A stretch of DNA of 64,000 nucleotides from Acanthochromis polyacanthus (lineage: Eukaryota; Chordata; Actinopteri; Pomacentridae): the NCBI RefSeq assembly GCF_021347895.1, contig NC_067120.1:13377361-13441360 (forward strand). The letters are read 5' to 3'. Of this stretch, positions 48,001-60,720 are shown piece by piece. A model generated the notes under the pieces. The model saw only the letters and a program-made list of their open reading frames with translations, did no database searches and was not told the origin of the DNA. The position numbers were made by a program, and so were the translations under genes. How positions within the stretch are numbered: position 1 is the stretch's first letter; each line of letters opens with the position of its first letter.

Positions 48001-51000
48001 ATTGGTTTTCTTGGGAACCATTCTGCGCTCCAGAGTGACCATCTTAATGGCATCCAACCGTATCTCAATGACATTATTAATGAGGGCCAAGAGAGGAGCA
48101 AGAGGAAACGCTGCCACAAATATGGTGGTGAAGCTGAACTGGATCACTAAGAAAAGAGTAAAGAAAGACATCACTTGCCAAACTACTGCTTTAGTTTTGT
48201 GTATTTTCTGTCATGACATTGCAGAGTACTTACCCATCTCCAGAAACTCATTGAACAGGCTGAAAGAATCCACATCATTGAGACGGTAGTTGCTGTGCCA
48301 GTCTCGAAGCTTGCAGTTTTCACAGAGTTCGGATCCATTTTTGACCTCTGAATCATCTTTCAGGTAGCAGTGGGCACATTTCCTCTGCAGCTTCTGGGTT
48401 CTTCTTCTCTTTAAAAACCTGCAGAACCAGCTGTTGAAAAAAAAAAGGCCCAACTTTAGCAAAGTAGATTATACTGTACAGCGTACATGCAGTATATAAT
48501 TAGAACAACTTCTTTATACTTACGGGCCGGTGAACTCAAAGACATTACTGATGGTTTGCTTTAGCACCATGATAATAGTCATTTGGATGAACAGATCAGT
48601 GAGACATCCACTGGGGTGACACTGCACAGAACAGAGGGAAATCAGATATTTTATGCCAAAAATGTATGTGACAATGCACAATACTTTTGAGCTGTCTTAA
48701 GTTTGATACAGATTAGTTTGCTCACTTCCTCAAGCCTCCATTTTCCTGCAATCCGTACATAATCACCAGGATGGCCATTTATCCTGTCAGCAAAAAGAAA
48801 CCATGGTTAGTCAAACAGGCTTCAGTAGAGGCAGATAAGTTAGGACAAAAAGTCTTTTACATCAAAAATTTCCATAAGTTCTTACCTGCCAAGAAAAAAG
48901 GCCACGTAGAAGAGCGAGGAGAAATAGGTGAAGAACTGGAAGGTGAACATCTTGACCGTGAAGCTCTTCTCCGTGGCAGCAAAGGACCTGGTTTTCTCTG
49001 ACAAAAACAGGTTGAAATTAACTGTGAAGTGAAAACTCAACTATTCAATTCTGCCAAATTAGAGGCTTCAAGTCTTGGACCTTCTACTGTGAGTCTATTT
49101 CATTATCAGTTTCTGTTGAAATCTCCAGTGTCAGTGTGCATGCACTTCACTGTCTGGCCAACAGATGGCACAATATCACACATCTGAGGAAAATACATAC
49201 ATATTATTATATGCACATGTATTATTATATACGTTATACATAAGGTAAATCTTTATATATTATTAACTCTATTAATGTCTAATTCATCTTAAATAACCCA
49301 TTAACACAAGATAGCTACATGTTAAAATCTAATATTTTTTTTATTATCAATCATAATTGGGTGAACTTTTAGAAATTCCTGCCAACTTGGCACACTATGG
49401 TTGAATTTGAGGCCTCAATCATGTCCACACAAATCATTTTCATACATTAAGCTGACAGGTAATAGAAGGGAAAGGACAGGTGTAACTAATAATCTTAACG
49501 ATAGCTGCATTTCAACTACTTGTCTCAGCTCTCGAGCCCTGACAACAGGCAAACTTGACTTATAATAATTAACTGCTATTAATTATACATGTGCTTCTCC
49601 TGCCATGGCAATTAAAATAATTTGTTGTGGAAAAACACCTGCTAGGTGACTAAGGTGACTTCCTTTCCTTTCATACTGCACCTGGGACAGTTTACATTCA
49701 TTCGTGTTTCAGTGATCCTCAGGGTGTTGCCCTCCTTATGAACGTCCCATGACCTATCATACACCTTTACGATTGCTCATACTGTATATGGTGTCCCAGT
49801 TCCAATGTCCACCAAAAGCATAAAACTCTGTTGTTGTCTCAGTATTCAAACTGTCTAATAAATCAGTGCATGTTTGTGGATATTTGCTTGAGGCAGCTCT
49901 GTTTTTGTTTGTTTTTAATGACAGTTTGTGGGCCAAGAATCTTTGCAAATTACAGATATGCAGAGTCTGAGCCAGTTTTGCTCTGAGCTATGATGAACTG
50001 AACAAAAATGTGTGATGGAGTCTGCTTATCTGTAACACTGGTTTTGGGTCACAGAAGGCAACTTTAGTCCCTTTCAGCTTTCCTACATGAAGCTGTTATC
50101 TGCCTGCTATCTGTGTGTGACCTGCTTCCTTTCTGATTACCTGCTTCTACCCTCCTGAAGCTGACTGATGGATAGTCACGATAACAGCCCGTCTAGAAAA
50201 CCTGACACAGTATGAAAATGGAAAATGAAAATAAAAACAGCTACCTATTCCACAGAGCTTCATGGCTACAATCCTGTTGACCTGCAAAGAAAACATGTAA
50301 TAAATGTCATAGAGAATATCACTAAATGCTCACAGAGACACAGTGTTAGAGATGAGCGTACCCGTGTCATGACGGTGATGATGAGGTAATGCATTACAGC
50401 CCCCAGCATCATTGCTCCGGTGTTGGAGTGATTGCTCAGAAATTCCCACGATTCTTTCGCCAAAAATCCTGCTGCGATCACCCTGAACACCACCAAGGCA
50501 TGTGTGAGGCCGATTATCACCAGTATCTGTGGAAACGCAAAGACACTGATACAACTGTTTCCCTACTACCTGTCAAAGTCACTTCAAGTCACTTTAAATC
50601 ACTGTGCCTTGAAATGTGTAAATATTGCATATTGAATTTTAATTATATTTAGTATTTATACAGATTTTAAAATTAGAAGTATTTCTTATAGTATTGTACA
50701 GCAAGTTTTTCAGAGTATATACTGACCTTTAATGCTAATGTTACTAACCTGCCTGTCCTGTCTTTTTGCTATTTATGCTGTTGTGTGTAAGCTGCTGAAC
50801 ACTTGAATTATCTATCTATCTATCCTTTTTCAATATCTACACATGTGCTACACAGTTTTTTTACAGCAAGAGTCCCATGAAAAAAATGCTTCCAAATTTT
50901 CATTCTTTTCAAGGAGGTGAATGTTCAGAGGTTAAACACATTTGTGCAATAAGATGACAGATGTCCCACCATCACTGTGACGCAGATCAGGACCAGAGTG

Positions 51001-54000
51001 CTGCGCAGATATGAGTGCCTAAATTCTTTTGGCTCGCAGTGGGCATTGTTCACAATTTCCAGTATCAGTTCCTCCTGTAATTGAATTCAAAAGGAGATGA
51101 AACACAAAACCCGGCATAAAAAAGAGCACTGTTTGGTATTAATGAAGGCTGATGTAATGTCCTAAACTGATCGAACCTCCTCCTCACACCAATCGGACAC
51201 TTTCCATTCGCACACGTAGGAAGCTCGATGTCTCTTCCAGAACTCCAGAAACAGTGTTGCTGTAAGAAAAAAGAAATTGTATGAGGTGAGAAAGTCTTTT
51301 CTGCAATCACATAGGCACTGAATAATAGTAACAGTTAACAAACAAGTGCACTGTGGTAACTGTTAGTAACATTGTTATTATTAGATTCATGTACTAGACA
51401 AGTTCAATTCATCTTTTACCAAATGCTGACATGCTTTTCATTTATTGGTGTCACTTCCTATTATTTTCTTATAACCTCTATCCAGGCAGTCAAACAGCTG
51501 TCACAATGTTGAGACAACGTGGACATGAAGTTACAGTAAATTCCGATGGTTTGGTTTTGGGAAGTAAGAGTAAGAATGTGGGTTTCGTTAAAAATAGAAA
51601 TTTGAATGGCAGCAGAAAACTCAAGAAGCGTTCCCTCTTTCTGTGGCCTGACTGTAAACTGCTGCTTTGATGGGAAAATGTAGTATACAAGCTAAAACCA
51701 TTGTTGAACTTTTATGTTGTTCAGTCCAGAATTATAGTGAATTAAATTTTGTTTTTAAAAAGTTTTTGAACTATTCATGTAAGGGGACTTCCATTCAGTT
51801 GGACCTACTCTGTCCTCCAATAATCATGTTCCATATTTCTTGATGCTTTCTCTTCCTGTATTCCTCACCTACATACTTCCTCACAGCAGTGAGCTGTTCA
51901 AGTTAACTGTCCTGCATCTGTGATGAGAAACTTTACCCTAGTAAACCATCACCGCCTAAATTCTTCTTTTCAAGAAACAGTAGGATTTGGATATGAGAAG
52001 AGGTCTGACAACAAATTGCTAGCATTTAAACATCCAAAATTCATAGAAAGCATAAAATTTGCATAAGGCAATGAAAAGCATTTATATATTCTTATAGATG
52101 GCTGTTCGACCACCCCCACGGCCAGATGGCCTGGGCTGATTAAGATGTGAGCAGCCAGGAGGAGTAGGTTCTCTCGGCGATGTGGCATCTCTTTGGCAGT
52201 GCACATCCCAGTGACCATAAAAACTGGCTCTTGGATGAAATAAATTTGAAGCAGATAAAAGATTTGTTTGTACAAAATGTCTAGCTCAGCCAAAAATGTT
52301 TAGCCAAATACACAACAGTATTGGAGAGAAGCTTTGTAGGATGATTTTCAGCTATTAGTCTTTTTTCTCAGTCGCTTTGGTACATTTCTCAAATCATCCT
52401 CGACATTTGCAAAACAGTAAGTGCTTTTCCCAAAACAATTCGTACCAACAGCAAAACACCATGGATTACCTGTAAAAGCCAGTCTCTTGCTCAAAATCCT
52501 TAGTTTATCTCTCAAAAGTAAATATCTGTGTCAATGAACATGTCAGTGCCATCAGAATGACTAGTCCTTGTGTCATTGTGTGGATAAGACAGTCAAACAG
52601 CTTCGTCATGTTGTCATTGTATCATTGTACTCTGGAAGGATGTTCTGATGTAGACTATGGCTAAAGTTTTGATGACAGTTATTGTAAATTTTAAGTTACA
52701 ACTTGTGTATGTGGGAGATTGATTTCAATAGACTGGACAAGATTCACATTTACGTTTTTACTGTTTGTATCGCACTTTGTTCACAGACCACGTCATTGTG
52801 ATACAGAAAGGAAAACAGCACTGCATAGCACAAAGAAAACAAAAAGCAAAAATGTGAACATAGGACAGTCTCCTTAGGGAAAACTGTACATGCAGTGCTG
52901 TAGGAATTACAGTGCAGTCTCCCTACACCTCCTGACGTTCCTGTCTGTTGGGCCAAAAATTCTCATCCACACCACAAACATCTTCTCTTACATCTTTGAG
53001 TGATTTCAGAAAAGCCTAACCCTTCACACATTTCCCTTCATTAGAGAAAGTCAAAATTTACCTGGGAGCAATTTATCAGTTCAGGACAGATTTTTGGAAA
53101 AGTGCAATGGAAATGTATAGAAATATCCTTAACATATTCTGGCAACTTGTTCAACCATTTTGCATTTAAGATTTATGCAATGAACTAATGTCTAAATGTT
53201 GTTGGGAGTGAGACAACAGAGACCCATTATAACACATTTTGATCAACATGACATAAACAGTTGATAATGTAGGAAAACAGCAGAGAATTACACAAAATCA
53301 TTTGCATGGATGTACCAAAGCATTTGCAGCTTGTTTAAAGAAATGAGAAATTGCTTTTATGATGTGCACAAGTGACACAATGATGTGAAGATTGAACAAG
53401 TAGCTTTGAGAATTTCAATTCTGATCCGAGAAATGTACCAAAGCGACTGAGAAAAACCATAAATGGGCTGTTACATGAGTTTAATGAAAATGATAAATCA
53501 CACTAATGCATCTTAAATGTGGATCTGAATATGAGCAAACTCACCCCACACTGCCATGAACATCGCAAAGAGCACTGTGCCGTTGTTGTCAAACAGCAGG
53601 CTCACCTGTGGAGAGAAAACACCAGCACTGAGCGACACCTACACCAGATCAATCAGCTATTGAACAGCAAACCCACTGATGTACCTTGGCGTATGAGCAG
53701 GTGTCGGAGAGCCGCCACACTTTGCAGCCCTTATCACAAAGTGGACACATGACTGTGTCGGCCTCACACACTTCCCTTCTATAAGACAGTAGGTTGTAGT
53801 TATTAGAAAAGAGATGATCTGTTGTCACACAGATGCTGTAAGAAGCTTGTGGAAAATTTACATGAGTGGTGAGGTGCTGAAGAAGGAGAGGCCATAGAGG
53901 AAAACGACGATCCCTATGAGAGCAGGCGGGATGAGGAGATACGTGTACCAGCCCAGCCACAGGTAGTACAAAGCCACCTTCTCCCCAAAGTAGTTCCTGA

Positions 54001-57000
54001 AATGAGGACAGAAATGTATGTGGTGAGAGGAAGAAAATTATTCAATTCAGAGTGCGAGTTAAGCATTCAACGACTTGCAGCTACTGCAGAATGTACAGTA
54101 TTTGCCCAATTTGTAGACACTGCATATAATGAGATTACATTTCATCCTCATTTAACACATTATTGTCACAGCATCTGATTTCTTCGTCACAACAGAACTG
54201 ATTTACTTTACCGTGTACGAGAGGTTTGATCAAAAAGTTCCAGGACTGTGGTGGTGCATGTGATCGTAGCGAACGTGTGTGAGGAGTAGCTGTCATGAGC
54301 CATGACCACTGGTACGTGTGCATATGTGATTTCAATACAGAAACCAAACTGGAGCGGAGAGCAAACATCACATTATGTGTGAGTCAGCAGCCTGGACGGT
54401 CCGACCTTCATGTGGAGGATCATCACTGGTGGTTCTGCAGCTACCACCAAAAGACGGAACTAGCATCAGGCCAGGAGCACCGAGAGCATGCTTATTGTTT
54501 TCTTCAACATTCATGCAGCTGTGCACAAAGAATTAGTCCATCAGGGTCAAACGGTCAAAGCAGAGTTCTACTGTAACATCCTGAGCTGTCTGAGGGAGAA
54601 CATTCATTCATTCATTTGATATCATGTGGGTGCTCCAATGCTTTGTGCGCCTGGTGCATGGGTTTTTCGCAATGCAACTGTCACTCCACAACTCACCGGA
54701 TTTTGCTCTCTGCGGCTCATTCCTCTTCCTGAATATGAAATTCAATGGAAATGGTTGCACAATTTAAGAGACTTAGTGCTCATCACGAATGGTGCTTTAC
54801 ACAGAATAAAAAACAGCTCCTGCTCACATATGTTGCATTCTGCACAGTCCTGAGACGTCTTGATCAACACTCATATGTACTTTGTTTATAAGACTGATGC
54901 TCCAAACAACATATATATCACACAGTTGATTTAATGGACAGAATACAACATGGGGTAGATATGTTTGTGTGATTTAGCCAGTAGGTCGACCGTGTTAGAC
55001 AGCAGTGAAATATTTCTGCTATGAGACTGATTGTACTGACTTTACTTTGATGATCCCTTCACCTTCAATTAATATCCCCAACAGTCAACATTTCAACTTG
55101 GTTTCTCATCAAGCATCTGCTAACCTTCCCATCAGCCCCAGCTGCTGTTTGTGTTCAGTGTTAAAATGTGTCAGCAAACACACTGAACTACAACAGCGAT
55201 CTGAATAAACCTCGTGTCAGTTAACCCTCAGCATGTTACTGGTGAGCATATCAGCTGACATTAGCTGTAAGTGTTACCACGCAGCAAAGCCTCAATTACC
55301 CGCTGAAGTGGCTGCAGGTATAGAGTCCTGTTTTCATTCGCCTGTGTTCTGACCTTGTGGTATTCAGAATAATTGGCGCTGGACACGCTCGGCAGCAAGT
55401 CCTCGACTGATTGTGAAAAAGCTGCATCTTGTCACTGCGATCTTGTGAATGACTGAATATGAGAGCCACAATAAAGATATAGAATTTGATCTCTGATCAT
55501 ATCTTAACAGCCTTATTAAAACTGGTGGTGATGTAGACAATACTGGCGCTGGAGGTACTCTGTATGTTTGCATTATGTTCTCAGTATTCTATCTATAAAT
55601 AGTGAATCCAGGCTGCATCATGTTAGGTGACATGTGCCGTCATTTTGTTTTCACAACAATAGCGCTGCCATAACTGCAACTGTATAAAAAGCAGAATAAT
55701 GAATAGGTTGTGTTGCAGTCCAAACCTGACAGCAGTTATGGGTTGCCCTTGGAGACAGGCTGTCCATCGTGCCCAGCTCTCCTTCAGCTCTCTCTGTTTC
55801 TTTTTCTGCACAAGCACACAAAATCAAAGAAAAAATTACCAGCAAGAATAGGAGCTTTGTTCAAACTGGTTAACACAACATGCAGTTACACTGAGAACAG
55901 AAGCATACAGAGTAAATACATCATCTACTGGCTGTTTTTAAACAGATTTTGGTGTTTGATTTACAGCATTAATAGCATGAAAGAATCAATGCTGCCTCAC
56001 ATTATAATAATAAAAATCATTCCCTTTAAAATCACGAGGACACTTCAGTTGATTGTATGTGGCTGTGAGCAAACATGTACATGATTACATGCTCACATAT
56101 GTATCAGCGTAAGCTCTCACACATGCCCACTTACTCCCAGCGCTGCATGACTCACTGCATTAATATGACTCGCACAGCGGCTCTGTGAACAAATACTTTT
56201 TTGACACCACAATATTGTTGTGGGAACCAGTGCCAAGTTTAACTTCATAATAGTAGAAAGCCTTTTAGAAAAGCAAAACACTCAACAATGTGAAAAAGTG
56301 AGAGTTATCAGTTAGCATCAGTGTTGCTATCTTTGGTGCTTGAATGTGTGGGAGAAAACAATGGCAAAAACTGATTTATCTGATGGTTCACATTTGACCT
56401 GAAGAAGTGACTGATGTCGTCTCCCACAAGGATGATTAAAGTTATGTCCACTGTTATCACGCTTAACTCAAACAGTTTCTATAGCAAAGTTGATAGTTGT
56501 CCAGTTGCTTTATAAACTTTGGTTATTACCAAACCCATTGCGACATTATATGTACATATGTATATAGATAGATACGGAGACAAGGTTTAAAAGGCAGCAT
56601 TTAAAAAAAAAAAAAGAGGTAGGTATTTTAGGGGATTACCCTCCATGTAAACAAGGAACCTTGTTCAAACACTTTTCATCTTCATGAGATCCGTAGGGAC
56701 CCTCTGTGAATATTAACAGGTTAGAGGATGAAATCAGATGTTCAGGTAAAAAAGAAGGATACAGGATTTTAAATGGTTATTTCTTCACCTCCCTTGAGCG
56801 GATAGGGGTGTGATTTAAGATTGAAGGGGACAATCCTTGATCCTGAAACAACAACAGGTATCACTAGTAAAGCTGATCATGGAGCAAAAAATGCGATAAA
56901 TCCTTTGAAAATTTGCCTTATCATTGATTTAGAAATATGATATTCTTACAAACACAGACTTAGATTAATCTACAGATTTTAATAAACAATTGGCATGGGA

Positions 57001-57545
57001 ACAACTATTTTGCAATCTTTAAATAGCATCAGTGATTATTTGGAACTGCCAAAAATAGCAGCAGTGACATAGTTACCTGGTACTCAGAGGAACATGTTTT
57101 GATCTGAGCTCCAGTTACAGGCGTCAGACCACTCTCAGCAGATACCGATACTTCTCAAAATTTCCTTAGGTGCTTGAATTCCATAGAAGACGAGATCGTC
57201 ATCTATTATTTTCTAAGAGGAACATAATCAGACAGGATGAATGATATGAATGCACTGTATAGCCTTTTGCAGCACTAAAAGGACGTTTATTTTGTAATAG
57301 AGACTTTACTGTAACTTTGAAGTTCTTTTTTTTCAGCTCATCAATGTATTCAGTGTTGCTTTTTTAAAAGCTGCTCTCTCCTGGTCATCGATCGTTTTGG
57401 CAACCAGGACATAGTCATATGAGAGCGGAGTGTGCTGTGTGACAAAAAAGTCAGACTTTCAGATGTCATATTGCTCAATCTGAATCTGTGAATTAAGAAT
57501 AAATACTTGGATTTATCTTACCAACCGGAGGAAGTTCATTTCCAT
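45094..57545 (-). CDS. ano9: Anoctamin-9 (TMEM16J); first exons carry three 1-base frameshifts
   Basis: TMEM16-family multi-pass membrane protein (scramblase/channel family). Frame-consistent exons in coding order: 55805-55726, 53996-53862, 53778-53685, 53605-53545, 51259-51177, 51074-50970, 50526-50362, 50281-50245, 48997-48886, 48783-48726, 48621-48524, 48430-48234, 48146-47994, 47903-47756, 47670-47554, 47287-47194, 46972-46860, 45109-45094; 1866 bp, 621 aa. Landmarks: [97 protein letters not shown] then [29 protein letters not shown]. Acidic residues of EFLE and EIRLD match the family Ca2+ site. Upstream exons 57545-57522, 57434-57310, 57212-57146, 56842-56789, 56703-56640 give [47 protein letters not shown] and DLMKMK, but need one added and two removed bases. 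Full length about 732 aa (human 782). Confidence 0.9.
45110..46859 (-). other. ano9 last intron, nothing recognised
   Basis: A 1.75-kb A-T-rich intron before a 16-bp terminal coding exon. No transposon ends or other genes were recognised. Confidence 0.5.
48998..50244 (-). other. ano9 intron, nothing recognised
   Basis: A 1.25-kb intron, A-T rich with a TATTAT/TATA-rich stretch at 49195-49270. No coding or repeat feature supported. Confidence 0.5.
52361..53456. mobile_element. 1.1-kb DNA transposon with about 29-bp terminal inverted repeats
   Basis: Left end TTTCTCAGTCGCTTTGGTAC (continuing to ATTTCTC at 52390) and right end GAGAAATGTACCAAAGCGAC (from 53428, continuing TGAGAAA) are exact inverses over about 28 bp. 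The element fills much of the ano9 intron between 51260 and 53544. The interior has no long ORF; a minus-strand stretch near 52750-52956 may be the remnant of a transposase. The superfamily is not assigned because no clear target duplication was seen. Confidence 0.7.
54130..54870 (+). pseudogene. mariner-type transposase remnant
   Basis: Plus-strand pieces in ano9 intron sequence, in mariner order: [17 protein letters not shown] (compare DESWIYGYDPETKQ), [12 protein letters not shown], then in another frame [20 protein letters not shown] followed by [16 protein letters not shown], and later [16 protein letters not shown] near 54680, which covers the region of the PDLAPCDFFLFP motif. Several frameshifts and stops; the first catalytic block is degraded (DESW to SHDHW). 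Antisense to ano9. Confidence 0.6.
56640..57545 (-). pseudogene. ano9: ano9 N-terminal exons with clustered frameshifts
   Basis: Five exon-like blocks with good donors and acceptors encode the cytoplasmic N-terminus, up to the KESWARW exon. Exon 57434-57310 is 125 bp, and the frame jumps inside an A6 run between FKK and [15 protein letters not shown]. Exon 56842-56789 jumps from SRIVPF to NHTPIRSRE; exon 56703-56640 jumps between DLMKMK and VFEQG at an AAAA run. With those three single-base changes the four internal blocks total 126 and 183 bp, both multiples of three, and join the rest in frame. The start ATG at 57545 follows an in-frame TGA, so it is the likely original start. Either local consensus errors or real decay; not decidable here. 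Confidence 0.65.
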
Positions 57546-58246
57546 GTCTCTCTCACCACTCCCATGAACTCCAGCAGTTCAATACTGGGCTTTATCACAA
57601 AAACAGTAAAATAAAATGTTACAAGTAAACACCACCCACACAGATGTAAATAAAAAAACACATGACTCAGTTTTATTCAAAATGATAATGAAAACTGTTG
57701 ATAATGATTTTATTACAGGGGATGATTATCCTTCACGAGTACACTGATATGTGATAATATTGCAGAAAGGTCACCACCTTCTGTGCTCAAGAATCCCGTC
57801 TAACTATAACCTGGAGGTGTGTCTGCGAATGCCACAGTTGCTGAGAAAACCCGAGGTGATCCTGACTCACCGAGAGGACTGAATCTAAGCTGCATGGTAT
57901 GCAAATATCACCATCATGCCGGCCTGAAATATGCACTCAGAGAGCAGTTCTAATTCAAAACAGTGAAGGTGTGGCAGCATTATGATACCAGCCATCTCAT
58001 TCAAACTTGAAATCAGATCAAGCCTCATTAATATGTGGATGTGTGTAATCTGTGAGGGTTTCCACACCTCAGGGCTGGTTAGACTGACAAATACACGACT
58101 GGCTTTAACACACAACAGCAGCCCTTTAGTAGAAGCTGTCAAAGTGAAAAAAAACTCCTATTTGTATCGGTGTAATCTCAGTATTGGTGTGTGATCAGAT
58201 CCCCCTACCTGCCTCCTGTGGACGGGCATGATGACTGATCTGAATG

Positions 58247-58282
58247 CAGCAGCAGAAGCAGCAGCAGCAGCAGCAGCAGCAG
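58247..58282. repeat. (GCA)n trinucleotide repeat
   Basis: About 12 units with one AGA interruption, just upstream of the ano9 5' end. Confidence 0.9.
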
Positions 58283-58516
58283 AGACTTCCCGGATCAGTA
58301 AAAGGCTCCGGTCACCATCCACAGATCCTCTCAGTCAGATCAGTCGACATGAGGCAAGTAGAAACCGACAAGTAGCTCCTCACCAGGCAACTTCCGTATC
58401 TCCTCTGGGAACAATGTGGTGTTGTTGCAGGCGCAGGTATGTGAAAGCGACTCTACCTGTTGCTGATGTCACAACATTTATCTTTTACTGCTGACAGCTT
58501 TCCCCTCCCGATCAGT

Positions 58517-58548
58517 CAGGCAGGCAGTCAGGCAGGCAGGCAGGCAGG
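58517..58548. repeat. (GGCA)n tetranucleotide repeat
   Basis: CAGGCAGTCAGGCAGGCAGG and following units, imperfect. Confidence 0.85.
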
Positions 58549-59339
58549 AAGCAGAAGCCCAGAGTGAGAAACACAATCAGCAGCTGATCAGCACAGACTG
58601 AATATGCCGATGTGACTTGTCAGGTGCGATGGAATGGCATATTTTTGTTTCCTCCTCCTCGGAGATGCAAAGTGATGTTAATCCGCCGCTAGATGGCAGC
58701 AAACACGCTGACTTCAACCAGAAACCACTGGCTTGGCTGCGGCTGATTCATCCCACACATACTGACTGTGACATTTATTAAAATACAAGAAATTACAGTT
58801 TGACAGCACCTCCAGCTCCATATAATGCAGAGGCTGAGCAGCTTCACTACCAGCTGAATATAAGGGTGAGCTCAGGTGAAACCCTTAAACACAAAGTCTG
58901 TCAAGATGTTTAGAATCTGAATATGATAATATGTATAGTGAAAGTATATGACATGGCACATTTACTGGGAATTTGTCTTCTGGAGCAAATTACATAATTA
59001 TTAAAATGCCTGAGCTCCCAACGTGATGCCATCCTACAAGCGTTAACCGCCATATACCAATATAAATAAATAAAAATGAAAGAAAAAAGAAAGATGTTGC
59101 CTTCAAGTAGGCATACAATGAAAATACAGCACCGCAATGTACTGTGAACTATTCATTTCTTCCATTTTTATACCGTGGTCCTTACCAAGATGAACGTATT
59201 CATTCACCTAAAATATAAATATAAACATAATTAGAACTGATGTGAGTTATTACACACATGTTAAGAGAAGACGTAAAACACAGCACCTTCAAATAGTTGG
59301 AGCTGGTACTGATATAGTATTATTTTGTCAGTAGGTGAA

Positions 59340-59575
59340 TCCCCCTCCTTAGCTTAGTTTGTAATTCAGTTCAGTTTTTTGTAAACTTCTGTTTTGGTAT
59401 ACATAGAGTTTGCTTGTAGAGTTTTAGTAGTTTGGTTCAGTTCTGTCCCTCCATTTATGTATCGGTTGGTTATTTGGTTAAATAAATTTCTTTTCGTTAT
59501 TTGCCTGTCTGCCTGTTCTGTGTGTCTGCGCTTGGGTTCTCCTGCCACCCCCACCCCCACCCCCCGTAACACATA
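59340..59575 (+). repeat. Possible retrotransposon 3' end
   Basis: Contains an AATAAA (59479-59484), a pyrimidine-rich stretch with GCCTGTCTGCCTGTTCTGTG, the phrase GCGCTTGGGTTCTCCTGCCA and an ending CCCCCCGTAACA. This layout is common at the 3' end of fish LTR and non-LTR elements. No body of an element was found. Confidence 0.3.
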
Positions 59576-60654
59576 CAGGTTGAAAAACAAACATAACAAC
59601 AGCAAAAAACAAACAAACAAACAAACAACTTATTGATTAAAAAAAAAAGAAATTTAAATTTTTAGTGGTGGAAGGTCCATGCATTCAGATGGTTACTTGT
59701 GCTTGAGGAATTTTCATTTTTCACCAAAATAGTACCTTTTAACTTACATTTTTAAAATCAATATTACTGCTGCATTAATGTGTATGTTGCATTTTACTGC
59801 TGTACATCTTTAAGGTTGAGCTACGTTTAACTACTTTATACACTGTTGAGTAGTTTAATCTGCAGAAATACATCATGCTCCTATAATCTATAAGATTATT
59901 TACATCACTGTCCAGTGACAACCACTATTTCCAAAAACGTGAGCTTTAAGCGAGCTCAGAAAAACGTGTCTGTGTTCAGCTCTGCGACATTGCATTTCAC
60001 AGCTAATCCAGAAGGATTAATAAGTAGTTTGCGTAGCTTAAGGAGCAAGAGAAATTTCTCAACATGCAAAGCAACACTTCATCCTTCAGTTTATTACAGA
60101 CATTCAAAATAACCACAATCACCACACCCATAGGGGGGAAAAAATCATTGCAGCCACAATTAAATATGATATTCAACAAAGTGAAATGTAAACAATGTAA
60201 TAATAGAAGTAGAACATAAGAAGTTTTAGAAAAACTTGGGTCTTGAGATGATTTCTATTAATATTTTTATTAGACTTTGTACATCTCTCAAGATCAGTTT
60301 TGCCCTCATAAATACTGAGTAGAATTATATGTTAATGTCTGCTGTGTGTGTCACTGTATTTGTAACTCAGTTGTTCCTGTGAATTGTGAACTTAATGTGG
60401 CGAGCAGCAAAGGACAGCTTGGTGGTGGACTGAGGTGAGAGATTAACTCTTTGTGATGCACCAAGTCAACAAAATTAGCCTAAAATCTGGCAAACTGGTG
60501 GCTAAAGAATGGTCAATGAATAAAAAAAATTAAAATCAGATAAATGACTAATTTACTAAGTCGGTCTAAAAGAGCTGACAAATATTTTCTATTTAGGCAA
60601 CAGATTGAATCAGGTGTTTAGAGACAGACAGTGGATGCTGCTGCATGAAGAACT

Positions 60655-60720
60655 TCTTCTTCTTTCTTTTCCCTTTCGGCTTTTCCCTTCAGGGTCGCCA
60701 CAGCGAATCAATTTGCTGCA
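60655..60720. repeat. Fragment of a common fish repeat (GGGTCGCCACAGCGAATCA type)
   Basis: The string TTTCCCTTTCGGCTTTTCCC then TTCAGGGTCGCCACAGCGAA is a well-known dispersed sequence in fish genomes. Confidence 0.55.

Noticed and set aside
51970..52293. 107-aa minus-strand ORF in an ano9 intron, in ano9 orientation
   Set aside because: No splice sites that fit the flanking phases, no match to anoctamins and no recognised domain; the neighbouring exons 51259 and 53545 join in phase without it.
58228..58494. 88-aa ORF with poly-alanine run
   Set aside because: The run is a (GCA)n repeat; flanking residues show no family and the position is just upstream of ano9.
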